DNA of 49,482 bases from Gammaproteobacteria bacterium (GCA_021731145.1 JAKFXX010000039.1:1-49482); one strand, 5' to 3'. Shown: positions 29,551-40,898, counted from the first letter of the stretch. Numbers and translations are program-made. Notes: a model not told the origin generated them from the letters alone.

Positions 29551-29747
29551 GCAGAACGCAACTCCGCTACGCTCCGTCGCTGACAATGCGGTGACGCAGG
29601 TGAAGCGCTCCGGCGTTTTTTTTCACGCGTCGGCGCATCATCGAAAAAAGGATCGAACGGCGGCCGCGAGGGAGAATCGATGAGTACCACGGTCAAGGTG
29701 CGCATCGCGCTCCCCTACGCGCCAACTTGGCCTGCGTCTTGTGCCAC

Positions 29748-29774
29748 CCGTAACCACCGTAAAGGTGGTTACGG
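29748..29774. terminator. Perfect hairpin between convergent operons
   Basis: CCGTAACCACC (29748-29758) and GGTGGTTACGG (29764-29774) are perfectly complementary around a 5-nt loop. It lies between the convergent rhodanese (plus) and CbiQ-like (minus) genes, 4 bp before the latter's stop. No T-run is present. It may act as a bidirectional terminator. The 29551-29747 stretch holds no gene that I recognise. Confidence 0.5.
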
Positions 29775-29777
29775 TGG

Positions 29778-30470
29778 TCAGGGTAGATGAGCCAGCCAAA
29801 GCACCACACCCAGCGCCAGCGGGTACAACCATTGTACGGCAGCAGGGCGTCCATTCGCAGGGATTTCGACAGCATGGCAGATCTCATCATCAGCGCGCGC
29901 TAATACCTGCCGGTAGAGCACCGCTGCGGCATCGCCTATCCGGTCGACAGTCCGGCTCTGTGGCGTGGCAATAACGGCTTGGGCTGACAACGCCTGCACC
30001 TTGGGCACCGTCTCCAGCACCAGGGCCATGCGCACCGCCAATCTGTCATGGGAAACGCCCAGCAGCCGCAATGGCCTGGCCAACCAGTGAATGGCACTCA
30101 ACAATTGCTCGCGGGATGTGGTTTGCAACAGGAGATTAACCGCCAGCACTAATGTAATCAGAGAAAGGATACGTATCGTCCCCTCCTCCATTCCTTCGAG
30201 GGTGGGTAGCCAAGCGGATAATGCAGGCGGCAATGAGAACAGCGGTTCACCGGGGGTAAACCAGAAGTAAATAATCACCAGGGAAAGAAACAGCCAGCGC
30301 ATGCGCCGCAGCATCAACATTGCTGGTCTAAGATGCATGCCACCGGCTATGCCATGGAGAATCACGAGTGCCGCAGCGGCCATCATCAGGGGATTCAAAT
30401 CACCGATGGAAAGAAAGCCCGCCAGGACAAAAAAACTCACAACGCGGATGACCGGATGGATCGCCCTCAT
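29778..30470 (-). CDS. CbiQ/EcfT-like membrane protein
   Basis: The 230-residue protein has five or six membrane helices with the EcfT/CbiQ layout (HPVIRVVSFFVLAGF; LLLQTTSREQLLSAIHWLARPL; RMALVLETVP). EcfT proteins couple ATPases to substrate-binding subunits in ECF vitamin and metal importers. The Ala-Arg-Gly coupling motifs are not clearly present, and no ECF ATPase or S component is nearby, so its function as an importer subunit is uncertain. It starts 6 bp after the fimV stop and is probably cotranscribed. Confidence 0.75.
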   Translation of the reverse strand: MRAIHPVIRVVSFFVLAGFLSIGDLNPLMMAAAALVILHGIAGGMHLRPAMLMLRRMRWLFLSLVIIYFWFTPGEPLFSLPPALSAWLPTLEGMEEGTIRILSLITLVLAVNLLLQTTSREQLLSAIHWLARPLRLLGVSHDRLAVRMALVLETVPKVQALSAQAVIATPQSRTVDRIGDAAAVLYRQVLARADDEICHAVEIPANGRPAAVQWLYPLALGVVLWLAHLP

Positions 30471-30476
30471 TGCCGA

Positions 30477-33371
30477 TCAAGCAATCTGCCGCATCAATTC
30501 CTGGGCTTCCTGCTTTTGCGCGTCACTCCCCTCATCCAGCACTTCATCCAGCAGCACTTTTGCGCCTTCCTGATCTTCCATGTCGATATATGCCTTGGCC
30601 AGATCCAACTTGGTGCCTACCATGTCGATCCCGGCAAACAGATCATCATCCGCTTCTTGCACCGGCACATCCTCGAGGGCGGTGCCGTCAAAAGCAGATA
30701 ACGCGGCATCCAGATCCCAGTCGTCGTTGGAAAGCTCTTTGGAAACTACCGCATCCGCTACCTCGCCGGTTTCCTGAGCCAGAAGACCAAAGTCATGGCC
30801 GGCAGAATTGCTGCCTTCAAGATCAAAGGCCAACTCCGATACATCTTCCAGGGTAGGCACCGGCTCTTCAAGAGTAGCGAGCTGTATACTTTCAAACTCA
30901 GCATCAAGGTTTTCATCCAGCGCCATGCTTGAAAAGGCATTACTCGCTCCGCTCATATCCTGCTCATCAAGCGGGTATACACCCGGAGCATTTTCCGCCA
31001 CATCTTGAGCATCGGCAACTTCAGGATTGATATTGACCTCTTGACTCAGATTGTTTATCGCACCGCTCAGGCCAAGATCAAAGTCCAGGGAATTATCCAG
31101 CAGCGCGCCACTCCCGCTTTCCTCCCCCGCACCAGAAGACAAGTGTTCTTCCATCTGAGCGGCCAGTTGCACCGGCGACACCTCGGCGCTGCCCTGCTCA
31201 CTGAATCCAAAATCGAAATCGATGGAATTATCGGCAATAGCGGGTTGCACCGCCGCCTCCTGCACAACAGGCATGTCCAGCTCAGAAAAATCCATAGCGC
31301 TGGCAGTAGAGCCATCATGCGACTCTTCGGCTTGATTGCCGGGCAACGTAAAATCGTCTACATCCTGAGAGGCAAGGGTATTTTGATCAGAATGGAGCCC
31401 ATCCGCAGCAGCAATGGCAGCCGCGCCGGCGCCCACGGCCCCGGCAAGCGCTGCCCCGTACGGCATCTCCTCGGGGGATGGCGTACCAAACAAAGGATGG
31501 CCTGGGCAAATCTGTTTACCCATTTCCACCACTTTGTGCCACAGGGGATGGCCCTCGCCACCCAGAGTGGCATACAGCGTCTCGGCCTGCGTTTCAAAGG
31601 CATCGGCATTTTTGGTCGCGTGATAAATCTCCAGCAGCTTCAGCGTAAGCTCTTGCCTGCCGGGGTCTTGACGCATGGCCTCTTTGATTAACAATTCAGC
31701 CTGGTCATACCGCCTGTACGCCAGATACACATCGGCTTCGGCAAGAGGGTCGATCATGTCTTCATCGGCATGGGTGACATTTGCATCGCCCCGGCCGATA
31801 CCCGCTTCCGGTGCCGTTTTATCACCCTCTTCAGCGCTCTCAAGAGCGGCCACTGGAGCAGCCGACTTTTTCGCTTTAGAGGTGAGCGCATCACGGCCTT
31901 GCGGTGCAAAAGCCCCTTCCGGGGCATCCATCGCGGCTTGCCGGCGCCGGCGCACAAGGGTCCACAACAATGCTGATACGAGCAAAAACCCACCCAGGAT
32001 CATGCCCAGTTGCTGGGGGTTACTGATAATTTCGCTTATTGCATCCGTTGCAACCGGTTGCTCTGGTTCTGGAGCTTTGACAGGTTGCGGTTTGACGGCG
32101 GGCTTGCTGCTTGCCGCCGACCCCGGCGCCGGTACTACAGGTTTCGCAGACGCCGCCCCAGTGGCGGCGGCTGCGCCTGGCTTGTTTTGCAAGGCCGCAA
32201 GATCGCCGTTCTTGAGATTCATCAGGCGCTGCATTGAGGAGATTTGCTGCTCCAGCATCGTCAGGCGGGTGCGCAGCTCTTCATTCTCCTGGCGGGTGGC
32301 ATCCGCCGACTCCAGTGCCACAGCCAATTCCTTGCGCAATGATGTCGGGTCGTTAGCGTCCGGCGCGCCAGCTTTTACGCCACCACCTGCCGTTGCGGCC
32401 GCTTTGCCGCTATCAGGTGTAACCAGCTTCAATTGTGCGCCAGCGCTGTCCTTTTTCGTCACGGGCACAACACTCTCCGCACCCTGCGCCGGTGTCGCGC
32501 GCGCTGTAACGGCCTCACCCTTTTGCCCGCCTAACCACTGCTGATATTGCATGGCGACTTCATGCGCGGCTTCCTGCTGGGGAACGGCGCGGATTGCGTC
32601 CGTGGGAGGCAGGCGCAGGATATAACCCGCCATCAAATTATTCACATTGCCGGTGGAAAACGCATGCGGATTGCCCTTCGCCAATGCCAGCATCACCTGC
32701 GAAATACTGACAGATTTATCCGGGCGCATCTCCTTTGCGATTTTCCATAACGTATCTGTTCTTGTTGTAGGTCCATAACTCGACCCGGCAGCGGAGGATC
32801 TTTCACGCGCGGCTACTTTCCTGGTGCCGTTGCCAGCCATAGGACTGTCAGAGGGAGATGGCACAGAGGGCTCGTCCTGGGATTGCGGCTGTGCTGCCGG
32901 AGAGGCTTCAATACGTGGAGCAACGGGGGAGGAAGGCGCGGAAACAGGTGCCTCTATCGGAGCAGGCTTGCCACCATTCGATACCGGGAAATCGAGCAGT
33001 ACGGTATATTCGCGCACAAAGCGCCCGCTCGACCAGTTAACTTCAACGAGAAAATCGAGAAAAGGTTCGCGGATCGGCTGGCTGGACGTCACCTTGATGA
33101 CATGTGAGCCGTCCGATTTCTGGACAACATTGAATTTGAGCTGGGTCAACAACCCCAGCCGCTCCACCCCCGCGCCAGCAAAGGCCGCCTCGGGAGCAAG
33201 CGCCACGGTCAGACCCTGCAGCTCGGCGGGTGTCGCAGATAGCAGCCGAATCTCGGCATTCAGTGGCTGATTAAGCGCCGAATGCAGTTCAATATCCCCT
33301 ACCCCCAGCGCATAAGCATCTGAGGCTTGCAACAACACCAGCGGAACCAACATCAGAGCCAGCTTGCGCAT
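30477..33371 (-). CDS. fimV: FimV polar hub protein
   Basis: FimV is a peptidoglycan-binding inner-membrane protein that recruits polar type IV pilus and flagellar factors. The 964-residue protein has a signal peptide (1-21) and the FimV N-terminal domain (LGVGDIELHSALNQPLNAEI). A LysM-like segment lies at about 195-260 (TLWKIAKEMRP), with a coiled coil near 340-390 and one membrane helix near 450-470. A long acidic cytoplasmic region ends in the FimV C-terminal domain (LAKAYIDMEDQEGAKVLLDE). Next to asd and leuB, this is the usual gammaproteobacterial neighbourhood. Confidence 0.95.
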   Translation of the reverse strand: MRKLALMLVPLVLLQASDAYALGVGDIELHSALNQPLNAEIRLLSATPAELQGLTVALAPEAAFAGAGVERLGLLTQLKFNVVQKSDGSHVIKVTSSQPIREPFLDFLVEVNWSSGRFVREYTVLLDFPVSNGGKPAPIEAPVSAPSSPVAPRIEASPAAQPQSQDEPSVPSPSDSPMAGNGTRKVAARERSSAAGSSYGPTTRTDTLWKIAKEMRPDKSVSISQVMLALAKGNPHAFSTGNVNNLMAGYILRLPPTDAIRAVPQQEAAHEVAMQYQQWLGGQKGEAVTARATPAQGAESVVPVTKKDSAGAQLKLVTPDSGKAAATAGGGVKAGAPDANDPTSLRKELAVALESADATRQENEELRTRLTMLEQQISSMQRLMNLKNGDLAALQNKPGAAAATGAASAKPVVPAPGSAASSKPAVKPQPVKAPEPEQPVATDAISEIISNPQQLGMILGGFLLVSALLWTLVRRRRQAAMDAPEGAFAPQGRDALTSKAKKSAAPVAALESAEEGDKTAPEAGIGRGDANVTHADEDMIDPLAEADVYLAYRRYDQAELLIKEAMRQDPGRQELTLKLLEIYHATKNADAFETQAETLYATLGGEGHPLWHKVVEMGKQICPGHPLFGTPSPEEMPYGAALAGAVGAGAAAIAAADGLHSDQNTLASQDVDDFTLPGNQAEESHDGSTASAMDFSELDMPVVQEAAVQPAIADNSIDFDFGFSEQGSAEVSPVQLAAQMEEHLSSGAGEESGSGALLDNSLDFDLGLSGAINNLSQEVNINPEVADAQDVAENAPGVYPLDEQDMSGASNAFSSMALDENLDAEFESIQLATLEEPVPTLEDVSELAFDLEGSNSAGHDFGLLAQETGEVADAVVSKELSNDDWDLDAALSAFDGTALEDVPVQEADDDLFAGIDMVGTKLDLAKAYIDMEDQEGAKVLLDEVLDEGSDAQKQEAQELMRQIA

Positions 33372-33464
33372 CTATTTCTCCAGTCTTGCTACGTCCTTAC
33401 TGCCAGGCATCGCGGTTTAAAAACGCAGGGGCGGCCAACGTATTATCCTGCGGCAGGCAGGCTA

Positions 33465-34490
<1,026 letters not shown>

Positions 34491-34615
34491 TGTCATACCT
34501 TAAAATTAAACATTCGGTTTCCAGCCCCTAATGCAGGATGCGTTTATGCGCCGGACCCCGGTGCGCACATTGTGCCCCATTGTCCCCTTACGGGGATTCA
34601 TGGGTACAGCGCACC

Positions 34616-35692
34616 CTACCTTAGCGCATTCACCACCGCGTCGCCCATTTCGGCCGTGCCTGTCTTATGCATGCCCGGCGTGTAAATGTCCGCAGTGCGC
34701 AGCCCTTGATCCAGTACTTTGTTGACTGCCGATTCAACGCGCTCAGCCAATTCCAGCTGGTTCAGTGAGTAGCGCAGCATCATCGCCACCGACAGGATGG
34801 TTGCCACTGGATTGGCGATGCCTTTACCTGCGATATCCGGCGCCGAACCATGTATCGGCTCATACATGCCCTTGCCGAAGGCATCCAGCGACGCCGAAGG
34901 CAACATGCCAATCGAGCCTGTCAGCATTGCCGCGCAATCGGACAGGATATCACCAAACATATTGCCGGTAACCATTACATCAAACTGCTTGGGCGCGCGC
35001 ACCAACTGCATGGCGGCGTTGTCCACATACATATGGCTCAGTGTCACTTCCGGGTAGTCCCTGGCGACACGGGTCATCACCTCGCGCCATAGCTCTGTGC
35101 ATTCCAGAACATTGGCCTTGTCCACTGAACACACCCGCTTGTCGCGGCGCATGGCGATGTCAAACGCGGAGCGGCCAATGCGCTCAATCTCCGATTCGCA
35201 GTACACCATGGTATTAAATCCTTCGCGCTCGCCATTTTCCAGAACGCGAATGCCGCGCGGCTTGCCAAAATAGATATCGCCGGTCAGCTCACGAACGATC
35301 ATGATATCCAGACCAGATACAACTTCGGGCTTAAGCGTCGAGGCATTCGCCAACTGGGGGTACAAGATCGCTGGACGCAGATTGGAAAACAGCCCCAATT
35401 CCGAACGCAATCCCAACAGACCCTTTTCGGGACGCAGCGCAATATCGAGCGACTCCCACTTGTAACCGCCCACTGCCCCCAACAACACCGCGTCCGCCGC
35501 TTTGGCCAGGGCCAAGGTTTGCTCCGGCAGTGGATGGCCAGCGGCGTCATAGGCCGCGCCGCCCACCAGCGCCTGCTCCATCTCGATATTCAACCCAAAG
35601 TCCCGGCGCAATGCTTCCAGCACTTTCACCGCCTCCGCGACGATCTCAGTACCAATACCATCACCGGGTAATACCGCAATTTTTTTAGTCAT
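34616..35692 (-). CDS. leuB: 3-isopropylmalate dehydrogenase
   Basis: LeuB oxidises 3-isopropylmalate in leucine synthesis. The 358-residue protein begins [20 protein letters not shown]. It has the substrate-binding [13 protein letters not shown] and [16 protein letters not shown] blocks, and the metal-binding [24 protein letters not shown] region (two blocks). An upstream TTG would add one residue, but the ATG is preferred. It follows leuD by a few bases. Confidence 0.97.
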   Translation of the reverse strand: MTKKIAVLPGDGIGTEIVAEAVKVLEALRRDFGLNIEMEQALVGGAAYDAAGHPLPEQTLALAKAADAVLLGAVGGYKWESLDIALRPEKGLLGLRSELGLFSNLRPAILYPQLANASTLKPEVVSGLDIMIVRELTGDIYFGKPRGIRVLENGEREGFNTMVYCESEIERIGRSAFDIAMRRDKRVCSVDKANVLECTELWREVMTRVARDYPEVTLSHMYVDNAAMQLVRAPKQFDVMVTGNMFGDILSDCAAMLTGSIGMLPSASLDAFGKGMYEPIHGSAPDIAGKGIANPVATILSVAMMLRYSLNQLELAERVESAVNKVLDQGLRTADIYTPGMHKTGTAEMGDAVVNALR

Positions 35693-35697
35693 CAACT

Positions 35698-36345
35698 TTA
35701 ATCCTGCCTGCCAAACAACCAGGGCGCCTCAGCGCCGCGCTTCTTTTCATACGTCTTGATGTCGTCCACATATTGCAATGTAAGACCAATATCATCCAGC
35801 CCATTGAGCAGGCAATGCTTGCGGAATGCGTCAACCTCGAACGTCAACAACTCGCCGCCAGGTGTCGCCACCGCTTGCTGCTCCAGGTCCACCGTCAGCA
35901 TATACCCTGGCTGCGCTTCAACTTCCTTGAACAGCCCGTCTACGCTGCCGACATCAAGCACCAGCGGCAACAAGCCATTTTTGAAACAGTTATTATAAAA
36001 AATATCCGCGAAACTGGGCGCGATAATCACACGGAAACCATAGTCCTGCAACGCCCAAGGGGCGTGTTCGCGTGATGAACCGCAGCCGAAATTGGCGCGT
36101 GCCAGCAAGATCCTCGCGCCTTGATAGCGCGGCTGGTTGAGCACGAAGTCGGGGTTCAATGGGCGCGCGCTGCTATCCTGATCCGGCTCGCCGTGATCCA
36201 GGTAACGCCACTCGTCAAACAGGTTCGGCCCAAAACCGGTACGCTTGATGGATTTCAGAAATTGCTTGGGTATGATCGCATCCGTGTCCACATTGGGACG
36301 GTCCAGGGGCGCCACAACACCTGTCAATCGAATAAATTTTTCCAT
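35698..36345 (-). CDS. leuD: 3-isopropylmalate dehydratase small subunit
   Basis: LeuD pairs with LeuC to isomerise isopropylmalate. The 215-residue protein has the family blocks [29 protein letters not shown] and [21 protein letters not shown]. It is complete. Its partner leuC, usually just upstream, is not in the window; a MITE-like element and a polysaccharide cluster occupy that place. Confidence 0.97.
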   Translation of the reverse strand: MEKFIRLTGVVAPLDRPNVDTDAIIPKQFLKSIKRTGFGPNLFDEWRYLDHGEPDQDSSARPLNPDFVLNQPRYQGARILLARANFGCGSSREHAPWALQDYGFRVIIAPSFADIFYNNCFKNGLLPLVLDVGSVDGLFKEVEAQPGYMLTVDLEQQAVATPGGELLTFEVDAFRKHCLLNGLDDIGLTLQYVDDIKTYEKKRGAEAPWLFGRQD

Positions 36346-36368
36346 ATAGACCCTTTACGAAAATCAAG

Positions 36369-36504
36369 CTAGTACATGAAATTATAAATTACGAAACATG
36401 ATCCGAATCCCGTGTAGGTCTGGCTAAAGCCAGACATGTCGGCCTGAAGGCCGACCTACAATCGTGCGGCATTACGCTGCACAATTTATGTGTTCATGTA
36501 CTAG
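36369..36504. mobile_element. MITE-like element, complete copy (136 bp)
   Basis: The ends are 12-bp perfect inverted repeats, CTAGTACATGAA and TTCATGTACTAG. Inside are two adjacent strong hairpins (GTCTGGC/GCCAGAC and GTCGGCC/GGCCGAC) and a TGCGGCATTACGCTGCA segment. No ORF fits. About 100 bp is repeated, inverted, at 15585-15688. It has no transposase of its own. CTAG or TA at the ends may be the target duplication. Confidence 0.88.
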
Positions 36505-36536
36505 TTTCTGTGAACCAACGCCCTCTGCGTTAAAGA

Positions 36537-37682
36537 TTACGCAATGCTCAGCGTTTTCTCAGCCACCTTTTCCCAGGCGAATTCGGCGAACACTCTCTTG
36601 CAGCCATGGGCACCAAACTGACTGGCCAATTCCGGAGAACCAAGCAAGCCAACCAACCCCTTAACAACATCCTCGGCTGATGTCCCATCAACGCGCAAAC
36701 CGGTAACACCATCAAGCACCGCCGAGCCTGTCCCGCCCGCCTGTCCCGCCAAAACAGGCTTGCCACACGCCGAGGCCTCCAAAAATACCATGCCAAACCC
36801 TTCATTATCACCGTTTATTTCACGATTGGGCATGGCGAATACATCAGCCGCATTATACCAGCGAGGAAGATCATCCGGGATAACATGCCCCAATAAATGT
36901 ACCCGGTCTGACACACCGGCATCGCGCGCCAAAGAAGCCAGATAATCATGGTCTTCGCCGACACCAATAATTGCGTAATGAACATCGATGCCCTGCTCCA
37001 ACAGGATCGGCAGCGCCTTGACGACCTGGTCAAATCCCTTGCGGCGGCTCAGGCGCCCCACTGACAAAATCAGCTTTTGATTTTCCGCCAGCCCGATGGA
37101 TACACGCAAATCCGCAACTTCCAAGCCGGGATGGAAGCGATCAATATCCACGCCAGGAGAAATAAGCGAGATCTTATTCGCCCGAACACCAAGCTTGAGT
37201 AGCTCGTCACGGGTGAAATCACTGTTGGCAATGACTCGATCCGCGTGCTTATAGGTAAACACCATTGCCTGAAATTTCCCCGACTGACGCCAGGTCGTGA
37301 TCTCCTCACCGTGAGCATAAACCACGATTGGACGGCGAACCAGCCGCGCCACCACCCAACCCACCAAACCTTCCGGCAGTACCCGCCCGGCATGAATGGC
37401 ATCGAACTTGTTCTGTAGCGCAAGCCGCAGCGACCTACCCAATAGCTTGCCATACATCGCCAGGGATTCCGGCTTCAGCCACCAATGGCGGCGCAATGAG
37501 ATACGATGAATGCTATTCGGATGGTGCGCGTCATACGCTTCGGCACCGGTCACATCCGCCGTTACAATATGAATCTCCTTGCCGCCAATACGTTTGTAAA
37601 CCTCGTCAAACCACACCGCCGTTCCTCCTTTCGTAGGCAGGAACAACTCTGTAATTACCAGATACCGATGCGGTTTATCCAT
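36537..37682 (-). CDS. Family 4 glycosyltransferase
   Basis: The start at 37682 (MDKPHRYLVITELFLP) overlaps the upstream GT2 gene by 8 bp and gives 381 residues. It has the GT-B pattern: N-terminal GGTAVWFDEV acceptor region, SVGRLSRRKGFDQVVKALP, and the nucleotide-sugar E-x7-E-like motif in NEGFGMVFLEASACGKPVLAG. It probably adds a sugar from a UDP- or GDP-donor to a surface polysaccharide or lipid-linked glycan at the cytoplasmic face. Donor and acceptor are unknown. Confidence 0.9.
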   Translation of the reverse strand: MDKPHRYLVITELFLPTKGGTAVWFDEVYKRIGGKEIHIVTADVTGAEAYDAHHPNSIHRISLRRHWWLKPESLAMYGKLLGRSLRLALQNKFDAIHAGRVLPEGLVGWVVARLVRRPIVVYAHGEEITTWRQSGKFQAMVFTYKHADRVIANSDFTRDELLKLGVRANKISLISPGVDIDRFHPGLEVADLRVSIGLAENQKLILSVGRLSRRKGFDQVVKALPILLEQGIDVHYAIIGVGEDHDYLASLARDAGVSDRVHLLGHVIPDDLPRWYNAADVFAMPNREINGDNEGFGMVFLEASACGKPVLAGQAGGTGSAVLDGVTGLRVDGTSAEDVVKGLVGLLGSPELASQFGAHGCKRVFAEFAWEKVAEKTLSIA

Positions 37683-38628
37683 GGTTTTTTCCCTTGCCGG
37701 CACCGCGCATTATCGAGAGTAGATCACGCAGGGTTGTAAAACCGGGGCTGGCAATGAGAGAGGGCAGAACAGCGCGGATCGCTTCGCCCTGCCTGCCCTG
37801 CCGAAGCAGCACATAGGCCAGATTCAGCCGGGCGCGCCGCAATCGGCCCCGCCAGCCGCGTTTTATCAGCGCGGGGGCGCTGACCAAAGCGTCTTTCAGG
37901 GGAAGCAGCGCCTCCACGGTAAGCTGCTGGGCACGCAACGGATCCGAGCGCGTCACGCTATTGCCATGGATAAAATAGACGGCCATCGGCTCACAAACCA
38001 CGCCGATATTCTTGCTTTGAGCACAGAGGCGGATCAGAAAATTGACGTCCTCGCATACGCGGCGGCCCACCGGGTAACCACCCAATTCCAGAAAGGTTTT
38101 GCGTGGCACGCTCAAGGTGTGTGTGTCCCCAAAATGATTTTCAATATACAGGCTGATTTCACCCTCCTCCATGAGTATTTCGCGTCGCCCGGCGGCCCTT
38201 TTCAAAACCATTGAGCCTGCCTCGGTTTTTTCCATGGACCGGCTGATCAGACTACCGTCGGAGCGAACATAATCGTAATCACCCGTCAGAAAATCCAGCG
38301 CAGTATCGCGCGCTATCCATTCAGCATGCAGCCGCAACCGGTCAGGATAATACCAATCATCCGCGTCGAGAAATGCCAGCCACTCGCCTGTCGCAAGCTG
38401 TGCCCCAGCATTACGCGCGGCGGAGACCCCGGCGTTCGACTGATACACATAACGCACACGCCCGCCAAATTGCGCCACCTCCACGGCTGTTGTGTCGGTG
38501 GAGCCGTCATCCACCACAATCAATTCAAGCGCGGGATAGGTTTGCGACAACACCGATTCAACGGCGCGGCGAATAGTGTTTGCGCCGTTATAAACGGCGA
38601 TAATGACGGAGAAAGCAGGCTTACCCAT
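37675..38628 (-). CDS. Family 2 glycosyltransferase
   Basis: The 317-residue GT-A enzyme has FSVIIAVYNGANTIRRAVES, the VVDDGSTD motif and the metal-binding LDADDWYYP. The C-terminal 80 residues are basic and lack clear membrane helices. It overlaps the deacetylase-like gene upstream and the GT4 gene downstream, indicating one operon for surface glycan synthesis. Confidence 0.9.
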   Translation of the reverse strand: MGKPAFSVIIAVYNGANTIRRAVESVLSQTYPALELIVVDDGSTDTTAVEVAQFGGRVRYVYQSNAGVSAARNAGAQLATGEWLAFLDADDWYYPDRLRLHAEWIARDTALDFLTGDYDYVRSDGSLISRSMEKTEAGSMVLKRAAGRREILMEEGEISLYIENHFGDTHTLSVPRKTFLELGGYPVGRRVCEDVNFLIRLCAQSKNIGVVCEPMAVYFIHGNSVTRSDPLRAQQLTVEALLPLKDALVSAPALIKRGWRGRLRRARLNLAYVLLRQGRQGEAIRAVLPSLIASPGFTTLRDLLSIMRGAGKGKNHG

Positions 38629-39856
38629 TGCCCTTCACGCCCCCGCAAAAAAGACGCGCCGTGAAAAATAATAGCGCCCCAGGGACTATGGCGCCCGTCA
38701 GCCACGCCAACTTCCACAAACGGGGCACTTCGCGCGACCGCAGCAGCCACACGGCTATCCGGCGCATCACATTAACTTCCACCAGGCTTGTGTCAGCAAT
38801 GCTCATGCGGTGCGCAAGCTGTTCAGTGGATGTAAAGATCACGTCCGGAAAACGCTGCAATGCCCCGGCGATTAACCCATCAAGCTCGTTGAGCGCCGCA
38901 TCCGCCACATCCGGATCGTCAACAAAGTTAAAGCGGTGCGTCTCCAGCAGGGTTGGCCGACCCATGCGGGATTTTATTTGCATCGCTGCCAATCCTTTTT
39001 CGGCCATGTGGCCGAGTGCCGGCTCAAAATAATCATCGCGCACCACATACATCACACCTCCGGCGCCAGCCTGACCGTTCAGAATAGGGCCACCATTAGC
39101 GATCAAAGCTCCGGCGTGATCACGCGCCTCATAGCGTTGACCAGGCGTGACTATGACGCGCACGCCCGCATCGGCCCACGCCTTTTCAACCACCGGATTC
39201 CAAGCGAAAGTCGGCGGCACCACAACACGCGGCGGGCAACCAAAAATCGCAATGAATGCTTCAACTTCCTCGGCCACGGTGGCATTGACCTGGCTTTCCG
39301 GAATTGGTCTGGAAGGTAGGCCGGAGGCATTCATCCAGCGGCTTTGCAGATGCGATGGCAGGCTTTCCGTTCTTGCCTCGTCGCCAGTCAGCCAGCGCCT
39401 GATATCTGGATCGAGGCTCGCAGCCGCCATCAACGCAGGTGGCCAGAAATGTTCCGTGCCATGTAGCTGAAGCGCGAACACACCCGATGCAACGCCACGC
39501 TGAATAACATCGCGCATCGCCGGATACTGAGGGTGGGAAAGCAGAACCCGGTGATAGCGCTGACAGCCTTCCTGCCGCATAAGCTCCGCATCAGGCACAG
39601 CCAACACCATCCCCAGCGTCATCACGGGAGGGTGTCCATCGCTATCCTTGTAACGCGACAACACCTTGGCGACGCGATGCAATTGCTGCGCATCCGCCTT
39701 GGGTCCAGGCCCCCAATCATCACTTTCGATAACCAGCACAGGACGACGTAACACCGGCTCGCGCCATAAGGACAGCAGATCACGACGGTAGTGCCAAATC
39801 AACACTGCGCCTGCCGTGAGCCATAGAAAAAACAATATTACGACCAAAAGTTGCAT
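38621..39856 (-). CDS. Polysaccharide deacetylase-like membrane protein
   Basis: The 411-residue protein has a membrane helix at each end (about 3-22 and 385-405), with a large domain between. VLVIESDDWGP resembles the catalytic start of NodB-like deacetylases, and LQLHGTEHFWPP and a later LETHRFNFV supply candidate metal-binding His residues. Family assignment is by these motifs and operon context, and it may be a divergent deacetylase or a non-catalytic relative. Confidence 0.7.
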   Translation of the reverse strand: MQLLVVILFFLWLTAGAVLIWHYRRDLLSLWREPVLRRPVLVIESDDWGPGPKADAQQLHRVAKVLSRYKDSDGHPPVMTLGMVLAVPDAELMRQEGCQRYHRVLLSHPQYPAMRDVIQRGVASGVFALQLHGTEHFWPPALMAAASLDPDIRRWLTGDEARTESLPSHLQSRWMNASGLPSRPIPESQVNATVAEEVEAFIAIFGCPPRVVVPPTFAWNPVVEKAWADAGVRVIVTPGQRYEARDHAGALIANGGPILNGQAGAGGVMYVVRDDYFEPALGHMAEKGLAAMQIKSRMGRPTLLETHRFNFVDDPDVADAALNELDGLIAGALQRFPDVIFTSTEQLAHRMSIADTSLVEVNVMRRIAVWLLRSREVPRLWKLAWLTGAIVPGALLFFTARLFCGGVKGNG

Positions 39857-39871
39857 TATTTTGGATAGACT

Positions 39872-40795
39872 TTAAAAGTCATACCCCATCGCGCGTGCCA
39901 CATCGGTAACCGAGGGCATGATACGCTCGATGCGCTCATGATTGCGTCCATCCCGCCATTTGTCGAGGCGGATTTCGGAAAAGGCGTTGTAAGGGGTATC
40001 AAGCACCTCCGCACAATGTCTTTCCAGCTCAGGAGTGAAGGTAAGGCCGCATGATGCAAAAGATCTTCGAAACCCCGCGACCGGATCCTTGACCAGATCC
40101 TCGTAAAATATTTCATTCCACTGCGCGGGAGGGACGAGATTACGCCCCTCGATGATCGCCTGGTTGATCGCCCTGTATTGAAAGGCACAGACTTCTTCAA
40201 CAGGGGCACGCAGATAATTTCGCCATCCTTCCGCAAGAAAAAAACACCAGCGCGCATAGCGGCCATTATCAACAGCGACGGTCTCAGGCAAATCGTTTGA
40301 CCAGGTAGCGAATTCGTCCGCCTTACCCCACCCCTCGATCAGCGAGTTGATGTTGTCGCCGGGGCTACGCTTGACATAAACAAAATGCGCATCGGGGAAA
40401 AGCGCGTAAAGATAGGGCACGCACAAACCGTTCTGATTGTTTTTGTCTACAAAACGGTGTTTTCCGGTGTTGCTATAGAAATAGCGTGAAACGGCGTCAC
40501 GGTCTTGTGGGCTGGCGTCCTGGGCATCCAACGCATGGGTATCCCAGTTTTTTTCCGGCAAAGGATGCAAATCAACCCAGAAATCATGGGTTTCACGCTG
40601 CAAGGAGCCAATTTCCAGGGATTCGGAGAACGTTTTGTACACCAGGGTAGTGCCGGCACGGCTGCATCCCAAAATAAAAATGGGGCGCTGTGCCGCAGGG
40701 CGCCTCACCCCCCAGGCCACGCCTCGCGCAGCACTCAATGTCCTGCGACCATGATAAGCTAGTGTTTTCTCAACCTTCCGCCAAAATTCACTCAC
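39872..40795 (-). CDS. Sulfotransferase family protein
   Basis: The 307-residue protein has the PAPS 5'-phosphosulfate loop PIFILGCSRAGTTLVYKTF and the 3'-phosphate motif YVKRSPGDNINSLI. These fit a sulfotransferase acting on a surface polysaccharide or lipid. It is divergent from the asparagine-synthase-like gene at 40899. A sulfated exopolysaccharide is inferred. Confidence 0.88.
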   Translation of the reverse strand: MSEFWRKVEKTLAYHGRRTLSAARGVAWGVRRPAAQRPIFILGCSRAGTTLVYKTFSESLEIGSLQRETHDFWVDLHPLPEKNWDTHALDAQDASPQDRDAVSRYFYSNTGKHRFVDKNNQNGLCVPYLYALFPDAHFVYVKRSPGDNINSLIEGWGKADEFATWSNDLPETVAVDNGRYARWCFFLAEGWRNYLRAPVEEVCAFQYRAINQAIIEGRNLVPPAQWNEIFYEDLVKDPVAGFRRSFASCGLTFTPELERHCAEVLDTPYNAFSEIRLDKWRDGRNHERIERIMPSVTDVARAMGYDF

Positions 40796-40898
40796 AACCG
40801 ACCTTGCGCCTTGGTAAAGTGTATAAATTCACCATTATACGCTAACATTTGGCACATTTTTGGTTGGCCGTGGCATTGCGTCAAAAAGAGAGTTTGAA

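Noticed and set aside
29680-29790. Possible ThiS/MoaD-like start (MSTTVKVRIALP)
   Set aside because: Only about 12 residues resemble the family before the frame becomes meaningless and meets a hairpin; too short to support.
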